DNA of 64,000 nucleotides, taken from assembly GCA_017642695.1 (NCBI GenBank), contig JAEPQD010000001.1:372001-436000 (forward strand). Reading direction: 5' to 3'. Made by a program: the position numbers and the translations under genes. Below the pieces are notes generated by a model. It was not told the origin of the DNA, searched no databases, and was given only the letters and a program-made list of their open reading frames with translations. This DNA is from Parvibaculum sp. (GTDB taxonomy: Bacteria > Pseudomonadota > Alphaproteobacteria > Parvibaculales > Parvibaculaceae). Positions within the stretch are counted from its first letter, which is position 1. Every line of letters starts with the position of its first letter. This document shows positions 18,032-26,285 of this stretch, piece by piece.

Positions 18032-19498
18032 TCAAGGAAGCTGCCACGGCGTTTCCGGTCCGAGCACATGGCCCGCGACTTCATGCATGAGCACCTTACC
18101 GCTGTCGGCGTTCGTCAGCACGACGACGCCGCTCCGTCGTGCGGGATCGATCACCATGAGTCCGCGCAGTCCGATATTGGCCGTGCTGTGCCAGATCGTC
18201 AGGCCGTCCGGGCGTTCGCGCGTGCCGAAGCCCAGTCCCCAGCCATAGACGTCGCGCCCGTCGCCGCCAATTTCGATGCGCTCGTCGACGATACGCGCCC
18301 GCGCCGAAGGTCCGATGAGGCCGCCGTCGATAAAGGCGGAAACAAAGAGACCGAGATCATGCGCACTGGAGCGAAGGGAAAGCGCGGCATTGAAGTCATG
18401 CCCGTCACGTGCGGGCAACGGCACCTGCCACGTCATGAACAGGAGGCTCGCCAGAAAGACGACGCCGAACGAGAACGGGCTGAGCGGCGCGCGGTGCGAG
18501 CCGCGCGAGATCACGCCATCGTGCCGGCCTTTGTCGAAGATGAACCGGAGATACTGGAGCAGCGCCGCCAGCACGGCGACTCCCACGATCCAGACCAAGA
18601 AGTAGCCGAGACAGAACAGCAGCGCCCAGCCGCCCTGCAGATAGTAGACAAACAGGCCCGCCCCGATGGGCGCAACCGCGGCCGCGGGGACCAGATCGAA
18701 CGGTTCGAGCCTCAGCCGGTGAAAGCCGAGCCTCACCACCAGGATCGTCGCAATGGCGAGAACAATGAAGATCGCAACCATCGGCCCGGCGAAAGCGAGG
18801 ATCGGCACCCAGAGTGCGTGATGCCCGCGCGCGACTTCGTTCACCAGCGCTTCCGGAATGATGTAGCCGGACGACGACATGCCGAGAGGCTGGAAAACGC
18901 GCTGCCGCATCAAGCGGTCGAACGAGACGCCTTCCACCTCCGACATGACATGAGCGAGATAGACATACCCCATGCCGGAATAGGAAAATTCGCTGCCCGG
19001 TTCGAAACCGATCGAACGTGAACCAAGCCGGACGCGGTCGGAGAGGCCAGAGCGATGCGTGAGGACGTGACGCAAGGTGATTTTTCGGGAAGCCTCCCTG
19101 TCGGGCAGCCACGGCGTTGCGAGGCTCTGCGAAAGCGGTGCATCGAGGGAGAGCTTCTTCTCCTTCGCCAGCAGCAGCGCGGCATAGGCTTCGATGGGCA
19201 GGCCGATGCCGCCCGCCTCGAAAAGCGTATTCTCCGTCACCGGCTGGTCGCCGTCCGTATCGGCGACGCCATAACCCTTCTCCAGAACGATCTCTCCGTC
19301 GGCGACGATGGCGATGGCGACGCCGGGCACACCGAGCTCCTCCATTCGCCGCTCGATCAGATAATCAAGCGCACCGCGCATTTCCTCGCGCGGCCAGTCG
19401 AGCATGCCGTTCTCGCGCGCGCCCGCCGCTGTAGCCGAAAGGCCACAGAGAAGAAGCACAATGAGGGAGGCAAATGCCGCCATGTATTGACGGCGCAT
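18032..19498 (-). CDS. Beta-lactamase-fold membrane protein lacking the SxxK nucleophile (probable pseudoenzyme)
   Basis: 488 residues: a signal sequence (about 7-25), a first half of a serine beta-lactamase/PBP fold, then four hydrophobic helices inserted (about 231-256, 268-285, 289-318, 342-358), then the fold's C-terminal part. The nucleophile segment, normally like FEIASISKPFTA, reads FEAGGIGLPIEA (93-104). Ser is Gly97 and Lys is Leu100. The YxN motif is YSG (173-175), and the late H/KxG motif has become WHSTANIG. The surrounding fold (RHVLTHRSGLSD, FEPGSEFSYSGMGYVYL) is well kept and the frame is intact. The role may be binding or sensing rather than hydrolysis, which is inference. Confidence 0.8.
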   Translation of the reverse strand: MRRQYMAAFASLIVLLLCGLSATAAGARENGMLDWPREEMRGALDYLIERRMEELGVPGVAIAIVADGEIVLEKGYGVADTDGDQPVTENTLFEAGGIGLPIEAYAALLLAKEKKLSLDAPLSQSLATPWLPDREASRKITLRHVLTHRSGLSDRVRLGSRSIGFEPGSEFSYSGMGYVYLAHVMSEVEGVSFDRLMRQRVFQPLGMSSSGYIIPEALVNEVARGHHALWVPILAFAGPMVAIFIVLAIATILVVRLGFHRLRLEPFDLVPAAAVAPIGAGLFVYYLQGGWALLFCLGYFLVWIVGVAVLAALLQYLRFIFDKGRHDGVISRGSHRAPLSPFSFGVVFLASLLFMTWQVPLPARDGHDFNAALSLRSSAHDLGLFVSAFIDGGLIGPSARARIVDERIEIGGDGRDVYGWGLGFGTRERPDGLTIWHSTANIGLRGLMVIDPARRSGVVVLTNADSGKVLMHEVAGHVLGPETPWQLP

Positions 19499-19694
19499 CG
19501 CACCACCGGCTAAGCAGAGAGCTTCACGCCTAATGGAGCGTTGATGTCTGTATTCGGAGAAAAGCGCGGCCGCTGAGAGGAACGATCCCTCTCTGTCCGG
19601 CCGGCAAACAGGACGAAGCCCCTTTCCCGCGGCGCGATTGCCCGTGAGCGAAGGCGTGGCCGTCCCGGCATGGCTTTTTTCCGGATTTCTACCC

Positions 19695-19952
19695 ATGAAT
19701 ATCTCGAAGTTCGAACAGCGAGCGCTGCATGCGCTCGCGCGCGGCGGTCACATTCTCGTTGAAAAGGACGAAAAGGGAAAAGTCGCGGAAGTCACCTGCG
19801 TCACGCGGGAAGGATGGATTCTCAGCGATTGCACGCTTCTCACCTTCCGCCGGTTGCGGCAACGCCGGCTGATCGCCTCGCAGGATGGAAGCCCCTATCG
19901 CATCACGCGCCGGGGCCTTCATGCCGTGAGGGCGCAGCTCGACAACCGCTGA
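19695..19952 (+). CDS. YjhX family protein (UPF0386)
   Basis: 85 residues, the exact family size, starting [25 protein letters not shown] and ending [21 protein letters not shown], nearly the family consensus. E. coli YjhX has been listed as a putative toxin paired with the acetyltransferase YjhQ. No such partner is next to this gene, which stands alone between two minus-strand genes. The winged-helix-like pattern ([20 protein letters not shown]) suggests nucleic-acid binding. ATG 19695 is chosen by homology. The upstream in-frame extension is not conserved. Confidence 0.88.
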   Translation: MNISKFEQRALHALARGGHILVEKDEKGKVAEVTCVTREGWILSDCTLLTFRRLRQRRLIASQDGSPYRITRRGLHAVRAQLDNR

Positions 19953-19973
19953 AGCGGGGACGGCGCGCGGCAT

Positions 19974-20990
19974 CTAGAGCGTATCCTCACCATCGATCGG
20001 CATGCGCGGTATCTGGAAGTTGAGACGGAGCGCATCGATGCGTTTGCGCGTCTCTTCTTCCAGAGGCCCGCGCGATTCCGCGTCGAGGATGGCGGTGAGT
20101 TCGTTGCGGTTCTTCACGCCGAGCACAAGCGTGTCGACACCGGACATGCCGAGCGCATACCGATGCGCGACGATGGCGGGATCTTCGCCGAGCTCAGCGC
20201 AAAGCGCGCGGAACGGCGCCGCCTTCTCGTAATCCTTCACTTCCGGGTCATTCACATCGAGCGGCCGGTCGATGGCGGCGGTAAGCGCCCCCGCCTGCAC
20301 GGCGCGTATGCCCATCACACCGACATCGTTGTTCTTCGCGGTGCGGATGATGTTGCGCGGCTCCGCCGGCTCCTCGTAGCGCCGCATGCCGCCGGGCGAA
20401 TCGAGAAGGTTCGTCACCGCCTGCACGACGGCGGGCTTCGTCTCGCCGCGCAACACGTCCATGATGCTGCGGGGAAGTCCCGTGCCCGTGATGCCCCAGG
20501 CACCGATGAGGCCCTTCGCCTTCAGCGCCTCGAAGGCGGGGACGACTTCGTCAAAAAACATCGACCAGGGCACGACGCCGTTCTGTTCGAAGGCGGGATC
20601 GCGCTCATAGACATAGTCGTCCGGGCAGATGTTCGAATGCAGGAAGAAGAGATCGGCCTGTTCGCGCTTGAGGGTATCGAGGCTGCGCACCAGCGACTTT
20701 TCGAGACGGTCCGCAATGCCCGGCAGGTGCCTCCGCCCGACCATGCATTTGGTCGTGACGCGGATGCCATCCGGCCATTTGCCGTCGAAGGTTTCACCGA
20801 CGACGGCTTCCGCCTCGCCGCGTCCATATAGCGGTGCAAGATCGATCAGCGTGATGCCGCGTTCGACGGCGAGACGCACCGTCGCGATCGCTTCGTCCCG
20901 CGAGGTCTCGCCCCAGATCTGGCCAAGCCCGCCGCCGCCCAGCGTCAGCGCGCTGACGGGCCATAATTGTCCGAGTGTGCGCGTTTCCAT
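19974..20990 (-). CDS. Aldo/keto reductase
   Basis: 338 residues, (beta/alpha)8 barrel oxidoreductase. The N-terminus METRTLGQLWPVSALTLGGGGLGQ is typical. The catalytic tetrad is visible as Asp and Tyr in LIDLAPLYGRGEAEAVVGE, Lys in RVTTKCMVG and His in DLFFLHSN. The NADPH-binding end is LVLGVKNRNELTAILD. The family resembles the L-galactose or D-threo-aldose dehydrogenase-like branch. It begins 10 bp after the folD stop and is likely the last gene of the yggT-DUF167-folD transcript. Substrate unknown. Confidence 0.9.
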   Translation of the reverse strand: METRTLGQLWPVSALTLGGGGLGQIWGETSRDEAIATVRLAVERGITLIDLAPLYGRGEAEAVVGETFDGKWPDGIRVTTKCMVGRRHLPGIADRLEKSLVRSLDTLKREQADLFFLHSNICPDDYVYERDPAFEQNGVVPWSMFFDEVVPAFEALKAKGLIGAWGITGTGLPRSIMDVLRGETKPAVVQAVTNLLDSPGGMRRYEEPAEPRNIIRTAKNNDVGVMGIRAVQAGALTAAIDRPLDVNDPEVKDYEKAAPFRALCAELGEDPAIVAHRYALGMSGVDTLVLGVKNRNELTAILDAESRGPLEEETRKRIDALRLNFQIPRMPIDGEDTL

Positions 20991-21000
20991 GAGCTCCCCC

Positions 21001-21909
21001 TTAGAAGTCTGCCGGCAAATCGATGCCCTTGCTGCGGCAAGCGGCGATGACCGTGTTGCGCAGCAGGCAGGCGACCGTCATCAATCCCACGCCGCCCGGC
21101 ACAGGCGTGATCGCGCCCGCGACTTCGGACACATCGGCAAAATCGACATCGCCGACGAGCCGCGTCTTGCCCTCGCCCTTTTCCGGCGCCGGCACGCGAT
21201 TGATACCGACATCGATGACAACGGCACCGGGCTTCACCCAGTCACGCTTCACCATGTTGGGACGGCCGACCGCGGCGACGAGAATATCCGCCTCGCGCGC
21301 GATGGCAGGCAGATCGCGCGAGCGGCTATGCGCGATGGTGACGGTGCAGTTCTCACGGAGAAGAAGCTGCGCGACGGGCTTGCCGACGAGATTGGAACGG
21401 CCGATCACGACGGCGTGGCGGCCGGAGAGATCGCCCGCCGCCTTCTTCGCCATGATGAGGCAGCCTTCGGGCGTCGCCGGCACCATCGCGGGTAATCCGC
21501 TCGCAAGACGGCCGGCGTTCAGAGGATGAAGTCCGTCCGCATCCTTCGCGGGATCGATCATGTCGATCACGGCCTGCTGGCTGATATGATCGGGCACCGG
21601 AAACTGGACCAGAAATCCGTGCACGGCGGGGTCGGCGTTGAGCTCGCGCACCTTGGCGAGGAGGTCGGCTTCGCTCGTCTCGGCGGGCAGTTTGTACTCG
21701 TAGGAATTCATGCCCGCTTCGCGCGTGGCAATCCCCTTGTTGCGGACATAGACCTCGCTTGCCGGATCATTGCCGACGAGAATGACGGCGAGGCCGGGCG
21801 TGAGACCGTGCTCCGCCTTGAGACGCGCGACCTCAACGCCGACGCGCGCGCGCAACTCGGCCGAAATAACCTTGCCGTCGATGAGGATGGCTTTTGCGGA
21901 TGTCGTCAT
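21001..21909 (-). CDS. folD: Bifunctional methylenetetrahydrofolate dehydrogenase/methenyltetrahydrofolate cyclohydrolase
   Basis: 302 residues. FolD signatures are [14 protein letters not shown] (catalytic Tyr and Lys region), [37 protein letters not shown], and the NADP-binding [15 protein letters not shown] with the closing [18 protein letters not shown]. It interconverts 5,10-methylene-, methenyl- and 10-formyl-tetrahydrofolate, supplying one-carbon units for purines and formylmethionine. It is part of the yggT-DUF167-folD group common in alphaproteobacteria. A hairpin next to the start codon may cover its ribosome site. Confidence 0.96.
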   Translation of the reverse strand: MTTSAKAILIDGKVISAELRARVGVEVARLKAEHGLTPGLAVILVGNDPASEVYVRNKGIATREAGMNSYEYKLPAETSEADLLAKVRELNADPAVHGFLVQFPVPDHISQQAVIDMIDPAKDADGLHPLNAGRLASGLPAMVPATPEGCLIMAKKAAGDLSGRHAVVIGRSNLVGKPVAQLLLRENCTVTIAHSRSRDLPAIAREADILVAAVGRPNMVKRDWVKPGAVVIDVGINRVPAPEKGEGKTRLVGDVDFADVSEVAGAITPVPGGVGLMTVACLLRNTVIAACRSKGIDLPADF

Positions 21910-21910
21910 G

Positions 21911-21940
21911 GGGCACCTCGTTGTCTGGATAGGGGTGCCC
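21911..21940 (-). promoter_or_regulatory. Hairpin enclosing the folD ribosome-binding site
   Basis: GGGCACC (21911-21917) and GGTGCCC (21934-21940) form a perfect 7-bp stem. On the folD message the 3' arm is GGGCACC's partner GGTGCCC, directly in front of ATG and containing the GAGGTG ribosome site. Folding would hide the site. No known folate riboswitch pattern is recognised. Confidence 0.45.
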
Positions 21941-22063
21941 AGGCGAGCGGCGCAAACGGGGCCCTGCGCTCCACGGTGGTCGTCTCCACCTTATTCTCGC
22001 CAGTCACGCAGGATGGCGGCACTATAATAAGGTCCGGCACCCCGGGACAAGGCCGCGCGAGCG

Positions 22064-22384
22064 TCAATCGCGCCCGAGATGGTTCGCCCAGGCCTCAAGC
22101 CTCATGGCGAGCGCGTCCGGATCGCCCGAAACCGTCACAGCCTTGTTGCGGCCCGTCTCGCCCGACGAAATCGAGAGCGAGGAACGGGGCAGGCGCCAGG
22201 CTTTCGCGAGCAGCTTGAGCACCGCCTCATTCGCCTTGCCCTTTTCGGCAACGGCGGAAACCCGGAGCTTCAAATGCGTCTCGCCCTTTGCGTCCGTGGC
22301 CAAACCGTCGATCCGGTCGGCGCCGCCGCGCGGCGTCACCCGCAGACGCGCCGAAACGCCGCCCGGTACCGGCCTGAAAAACAT
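22064..22384 (-). CDS. DUF167 (YggU) family protein
   Basis: 106 residues with the family core LRVTPRGGADRIDGLATDAKGETHLKLRVSAVAEKGKANEAVLKLLAKAWRLPRSSLSISSGETGRNKAVTVSG. The AVAEKGKANEAV and GxxxRxKxV segments are the DUF167 hallmark. It is a small soluble alpha/beta protein of unknown function. It follows the yggT gene after 7 bp on the minus strand, and the YggT-YggU pairing is conserved across bacteria. ATG 22384 gives the standard family start. Confidence 0.9.
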   Translation of the reverse strand: MFFRPVPGGVSARLRVTPRGGADRIDGLATDAKGETHLKLRVSAVAEKGKANEAVLKLLAKAWRLPRSSLSISSGETGRNKAVTVSGDPDALAMRLEAWANHLGRD

Positions 22385-22391
22385 GGAACGG

Positions 22392-22694
22392 TCAGTAGCG
22401 GCCGTAGCCGAACCACATCGGCACGTCATAGGTCAGCAGGTTCTGGAGGAAGACCAGAAGCAGGATCAGGATGACCGGCGAAATGTCGATCCCGCCGAGA
22501 TTGGGCAGCAGGTTGCGGATCGGCCGGAGAGCCGGTTCCGTCAGCCGGTTGATCGTGTCGACGACGAGATAGACGAAACGGTTATGCGTGTTGATGACGT
22601 TGAAGGCGATGAGCCAGCTCAACACCACGCCGATAACGAGGACCCAGATATAGATCGAGATCAGGGTAACAATCAGATTCAGGAGGGCAATCAT
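22392..22694 (-). CDS. YggT family integral membrane protein
   Basis: 100 residues with two long hydrophobic segments (about 2-27 and 74-92) flanking the family motif NTHNRFVYLVVDTINRLTEPALRPIRNLLPNLGGIDISPVILILLLVFLQNLL. YggT proteins have been linked to osmotic stress and, in some bacteria, cell division or membrane protein placement. The molecular role is unresolved. It is the first gene of the yggT-DUF167-folD cluster. The ATG at 22694 follows a GGAGGG-like site inverted from 22681-22687. Confidence 0.9.
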   Translation of the reverse strand: MIALLNLIVTLISIYIWVLVIGVVLSWLIAFNVINTHNRFVYLVVDTINRLTEPALRPIRNLLPNLGGIDISPVILILLLVFLQNLLTYDVPMWFGYGRY

Positions 22695-22918
22695 GGGGGC
22701 TCGCCGGTTGATGGTTCTTGGGATGGGCGGCTCACGCGTCGGCCGGAAAGGCGGTCGTACCGGCCACGAACCGATGAGACCGCGACCCGGCCTCCCAGAT
22801 GTAAACGGGCCGGGGGCACGGTTCAAGGACCCCGTTTCGGGTGGCCACGGTTCTCTTGACACCTCGCCCGCCGCCGCCTAAGAAGCGGCCTCCGGCGCTG
22901 TAAAAAGCGCAGGGCTCC

Positions 22919-22994
22919 GGGGCCGTAGCTCAGTTGGGAGAGCGCCTCGTTCGCAATGAGGAGGTCAGCGGTTCGATCCCGCTCGGCTCCACCA
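22919..22994 (+). tRNA. tRNA-Ala (anticodon CGC)
   Basis: 76 nt including encoded CCA. The acceptor stem GGGGCCG/CGGCTCC has one G-U pair. The anticodon loop TTCGCAA gives CGC, reading GCG codons. The D and T arms (GGTTCGATCCC-type loop) are normal. Its 3' end forms the left half of the repeat bordering the integrated element, so insertion has preserved an intact gene. Confidence 0.96.
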
Positions 22995-23002
22995 TTCCCG
23001 GA
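22978..23002 (+). repeat. attL, left attachment site in the tRNA-Ala 3' end
   Basis: The 25 bases are identical to 35038-35062. They cover the 3' T-arm strand, acceptor stem and CCA of the tRNA plus TTCCCGGA. Confidence 0.93.
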
Positions 23003-23072
23003 AAAATGGCAGTCCCTGCCTAAAGTTCTCGGTACGTCAGCAGCTTGGAATTCCTGTGTGGGCCACAACGAT

Positions 23073-23083
23073 GGTACACAAAG
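23073..23083 (+). repeat. Candidate integrase arm site, left end
   Basis: GGTACACAAAG occurs here, 70 bp inside attL, and again at 34967-34977, 60 bp inside attR, in the same orientation. Tyrosine integrases use such paired arm sites, but assignment rests only on repetition and position. Confidence 0.45.
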
Positions 23084-23086
23084 GGA

Positions 23087-24826
23087 ATGAGCGACGTGCC
23101 CAAGACATACCGCCTGCTGAGACGTGGTGACGGCTACTACTATCGCCGCCGGGTCCCCCAGAGCCTAGTCCCACTGCTGGGCAAGGAAGTCATCAAACAG
23201 TCCCTCGGCACGACCACCCTCTCCAAGGCGGCTCAACTCCGCAGCCTCAAGGATATGGAGTGGGACGAGAAGTTCAGAAGCTTGGAAAAGCTCGCGGCCG
23301 AGAAGCAGTCACCCCCTCTCATGACGCGGGGTCTCGCGCTAGCGCGCCTCCGGACCTTTGTTGCACAACGAGACGCCTCATGGACAAAGCAACTGGCAGA
23401 TGATCCTCCCGGCTCCGACGACGAGAGGCGGAGCATGCGGATTGACATGCTGGAAGAGCAGACCGCCCTCCGGACACCCGACGACCCCAACGGACACGCT
23501 GCAATCTGGTCAGCGCGTCAGGAGATCACGCAGGGGGTTCCATACCTTTTCGAGGCCAAAGAGTTCTCCGAGCAGGAATTTGTCGAACTGATCCGCAGAG
23601 CCCTCCTTGAGTTGAACCGGCGTGAGGTCGCCAGACTGGAGGAGGATTTCTCCAAGACGTCCTTCGATGTGTTGTTCAAGGCCGCATCCGCACCGGTTCC
23701 CGATACCGCCAAGCCGTCCGATATGAATTTCGGCAAGCTGTGCGAGACATACTTCAAACAGTATCAAACCGACGCCAAGTACAAGGGCATTGCACAAAAA
23801 CGGATCGACAAGGTTCAGTCGTCGCTTGCGGTAGTCAGCGAGTTGATAGACGCCGACACGCTGGTGACGACCATCGGCCATGCGAAATGTACCGCCTTCC
23901 GCGAGCTGCTGTCGCAAGTGCCAACCAATGCAAACAAGCACTATCCAAACTTGTCGCTTAGAGAAGCGATTGAGCGGGGAAAGGCGAGCGGCCGCCAAGT
24001 CCTGTCCTATGACACGCAGGCGTTCCATCTCGCAACTCTCAACGCGGTCCTACGGCATGCCCACAAGCTCGCCTTGCTGCAAACCGTCCCGTCTGAAGGT
24101 CTAGCGCCTTGGGCACCCAAAGTTCACGCCTCGGAGAAACGCCGTCCCTTCACTCCGGACGAGCTGAAGAGAATTTTCGCTGCGCCGATCTATACCGGTT
24201 GCAAAGATGACGGCCGTGGATTTGCGAAGCCGGGACCAAACGTTATTCGGCGCGCCCGCTTCTGGGTGCCACTGATTTGCCTTTTCTCGGGCATGAGGCC
24301 GAACGAGGTTTGCCAGCTGGAGCTAGCCGATGTTCGCTTGAGCAAGGGGGGTACGCTCTATTTCGACGTTAACAATGGCGGTGAGATCAAGAAGTTGAAA
24401 ACGTCCGCCAGCAAGCGCGGCGTTCCCGTTCATCCCGAATTGATGCGGTTCGGTTTCGGTGAGTACGTCAAGAAACTCCGGGACGAGAAACAACAGAAAC
24501 TCTTCCCCGAAATAAAGCCCGGCAAATACGGATATTCTTCCCAACGAGTGGCGGATTGGTTTTCGGACACCTTCTTACCCAAGGTCGTCGAAAAGGACGG
24601 CAAAATCTGTCTCTATAGTTTCCGTCATAATTTCCGCGATGCGCTGCGCCGGATCGAAGCTCCCGAGTGGGTCTTGCAGGTTTGCGGTTGGTCACCGTCC
24701 AAAGGCGTCAGCGACAATTACGGCTCTGGCTACAATCCCGATCAGCTCAAACCATATGTCGACAAGATTGAGTATCCCGGACTGGACTTGTCCCACCTCT
24801 ACTCGTCGAAAACCCTCACCGTCTAA
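23087..24826 (+). CDS. int: Tyrosine-type site-specific integrase of the element
   Basis: 579 residues. The N-terminal MSDVPKTYRLLRRGDGYYYRRRVPQSLVPLLGKEVIKQSLGT is the short arm-binding/DUF6538-like domain seen in large alphaproteobacterial integrases. The catalytic domain has R404 (SGMRPNEVCQLEL), H514 and R517 (SFRHNFRD), W535 and nucleophile Y545 (DNYGSG). It cuts and rejoins attachment sites to integrate or excise the island. It lies 85 bp inside attL and points inward. ATG 23087 follows AAAGGGA. The catalytic set is complete, so it may be active. Confidence 0.95.
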   Translation: MSDVPKTYRLLRRGDGYYYRRRVPQSLVPLLGKEVIKQSLGTTTLSKAAQLRSLKDMEWDEKFRSLEKLAAEKQSPPLMTRGLALARLRTFVAQRDASWTKQLADDPPGSDDERRSMRIDMLEEQTALRTPDDPNGHAAIWSARQEITQGVPYLFEAKEFSEQEFVELIRRALLELNRREVARLEEDFSKTSFDVLFKAASAPVPDTAKPSDMNFGKLCETYFKQYQTDAKYKGIAQKRIDKVQSSLAVVSELIDADTLVTTIGHAKCTAFRELLSQVPTNANKHYPNLSLREAIERGKASGRQVLSYDTQAFHLATLNAVLRHAHKLALLQTVPSEGLAPWAPKVHASEKRRPFTPDELKRIFAAPIYTGCKDDGRGFAKPGPNVIRRARFWVPLICLFSGMRPNEVCQLELADVRLSKGGTLYFDVNNGGEIKKLKTSASKRGVPVHPELMRFGFGEYVKKLRDEKQQKLFPEIKPGKYGYSSQRVADWFSDTFLPKVVEKDGKICLYSFRHNFRDALRRIEAPEWVLQVCGWSPSKGVSDNYGSGYNPDQLKPYVDKIEYPGLDLSHLYSSKTLTV

Positions 24827-24839
24827 TAAGCAGGTACCA

Positions 24840-24884
24840 ATGAAGAGGAGAGCAGCAACACACGCGGGAATTCATCCCCTATGA
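24840..24884 (+). CDS. 14-residue leader peptide coupled to the replication initiator gene
   Basis: A 15-codon frame (MKRRAATHAGIHPL, then TGA) has its own AGCAGG site upstream. Its TGA overlaps the ATG of the next gene in CTATGAGC. The replication gene itself has no purine-rich ribosome site within 12 bases of its start, only pyrimidine-rich CATCCCCT. The arrangement implies that ribosomes finishing the leader re-start on the replication gene, as known for plasmid rep genes with leader peptides. Coding function of the peptide itself is not expected. Confidence 0.55.
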   Translation: MKRRAATHAGIHPL

Positions 24885-25852
24885 GCGTCAAGTTCGTACA
24901 CCCGCTAAAGGGAAATCCAAATCACCGGCTTTTAATCGACAAGCTCTCGCTCACCATCAAGCCAAAGCAGTGGAAGGTATACGCCAACTACAAAGACACG
25001 CTCTATGGCTACTCTCAAACAGATGGCTTCCCAATCATCTATGATCCAAGCGGCAAGACAGGATCGTATTCCGCAGCCTATCGGATCAAGCTCGGCACGT
25101 TGTCACACGAAGATTGGCCACTTCTTCAAGTTGCTACGCCTAAGCGAAATGCCAGCTTCATACGCCTAGAGTTCAACCCTGACCGGATCGGGATAACAGG
25201 CATAAATGAATTCAAAGCCATTATTGATCAATGGCTGTTGCCTCATGGATACCCGTCAGTCCTGAAATGGTCACGCATAACACGCATCGACCTAGCAGTG
25301 GATTTTACAAAAGTATCGCTGGATCAAGTGTTTCCAGTAACGAAATGGCCAACATACAGAGAGACGTGGACCCACAAGGGAGAGCTTGAAAGCATCTACT
25401 TGGGCAAGCGAAGCCAGACGAACAATTTCTATCGCATCTATGAAAAGCCAACTGGGCACGGTCAGACCAAGAAGGTCTTGCGGGTCGAGCGAGAAATGAG
25501 AAACCTCAAGATCGCGTTTGGCGAATTAGAAAGCCTGCCTAACCCATTCTCCACATTGCGCCTCAATCACCTGGACATGCCACCGCCGAAGGGGTGGGAC
25601 GCGACAAAATGGCGACTGTTTGTTCGCGTTCTGAAGATCAGCGGGCTCAATTCAGCCCTCTTCATGCTACCCGCTGCGGAGCGAAAAGAAGCAAAACTGC
25701 ATGCTTCAAAGTTTCCCGTTCATCGAATGAACCTCGGAGATGTTTGGAGTGAATGGCCAGAGCTTCTGAAAAAGACAGGACTGCTTAAGCCGGGTCCGGA
25801 AGGCCCGCTCTTGCCCATCTTCAACGAAAAGAAGATCGAGGATCAGGCATGA
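24881..25852 (+). CDS. Rolling-circle-type replication initiation factor (Rep_trans/RstA-like)
   Basis: 323 residues. Recognised by the family core: RITRIDLAVDF (132-142), SIYLGKRSQTNNFYRIYEKP (171-190) with the probable nicking tyrosine in FYRIYEK, and LRVEREMR (200-207). This order is that of replication initiation factors of pT181-type plasmids, CTX-phage RstA and conjugative-element relaxases such as NicK. Such proteins nick one strand at an origin. In an integrated element it could allow replication after excision or mobilisation by another element. Codon use is AT-richer than the chromosome. Translation is coupled to an upstream leader. Confidence 0.75.
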   Translation: MSVKFVHPLKGNPNHRLLIDKLSLTIKPKQWKVYANYKDTLYGYSQTDGFPIIYDPSGKTGSYSAAYRIKLGTLSHEDWPLLQVATPKRNASFIRLEFNPDRIGITGINEFKAIIDQWLLPHGYPSVLKWSRITRIDLAVDFTKVSLDQVFPVTKWPTYRETWTHKGELESIYLGKRSQTNNFYRIYEKPTGHGQTKKVLRVEREMRNLKIAFGELESLPNPFSTLRLNHLDMPPPKGWDATKWRLFVRVLKISGLNSALFMLPAAERKEAKLHASKFPVHRMNLGDVWSEWPELLKKTGLLKPGPEGPLLPIFNEKKIEDQA

Positions 25853-26034
25853 CAGGAGAGAAATCTGCATCCAGCTCTCCAAAGCCCGAATTGCACACGT
25901 GTGCAAAAGGCAGGTTCCGCAGGCGGACATTTTCTCTGTCCATTCCTGAAGAAGAAAAGCAGTGGGGACAGTCCTTTGGACAGCACGTGCGGCGCGGAAA
26001 ATTTGCAGAAAGCCGTGCAATACAAAGGGGATAA
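25849..26034 (+). CDS. Small hypothetical protein coupled to the replication gene
   Basis: A 61-residue frame whose ATG overlaps the replication gene stop (GCATGACAGG). The product is basic (ELHTCAKGRFRRRTFSLSIPEEEKQWGQSFGQHVRRGKFAESRAIQRG) with no recognised domain. A different overlapping frame, 25901-26191 (96 codons), is an alternative. The ATGA overlap favours the one listed. The remaining sequence to 26285 shows no supported gene. An origin of replication could lie here or inside the rep gene. Confidence 0.35.
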   Translation: MTGEKSASSSPKPELHTCAKGRFRRRTFSLSIPEEEKQWGQSFGQHVRRGKFAESRAIQRG

Positions 26035-26285
26035 ATCTGAAAATAGCTCTATTTCTAGGACACCTTACGAGGGCAAACGCTCCGTCACTGATACGATACG
26101 AGAAGCAAATGACAACACGGGCGCCTGTGTCATAACCAGCAAGTACTTGCATCAGTGTCAACACAAAGGAGGTACTGGGACCAGACGGTAGACGACGCAG
26201 GGCCGCTACCCGCCAGTCGGATTATCCTAGCTCAGCACTTTCTAATAGCTACGATCCGCTTCAAGCAAACCACTTACAGGGCGGA

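Noticed and set aside
25901-26191. A 96-codon frame overlapping the small gene after the replication initiator
   Set aside because: It lacks a ribosome site, has no recognised similarity, and competes with a frame whose start overlaps the upstream stop. Neither is well supported.
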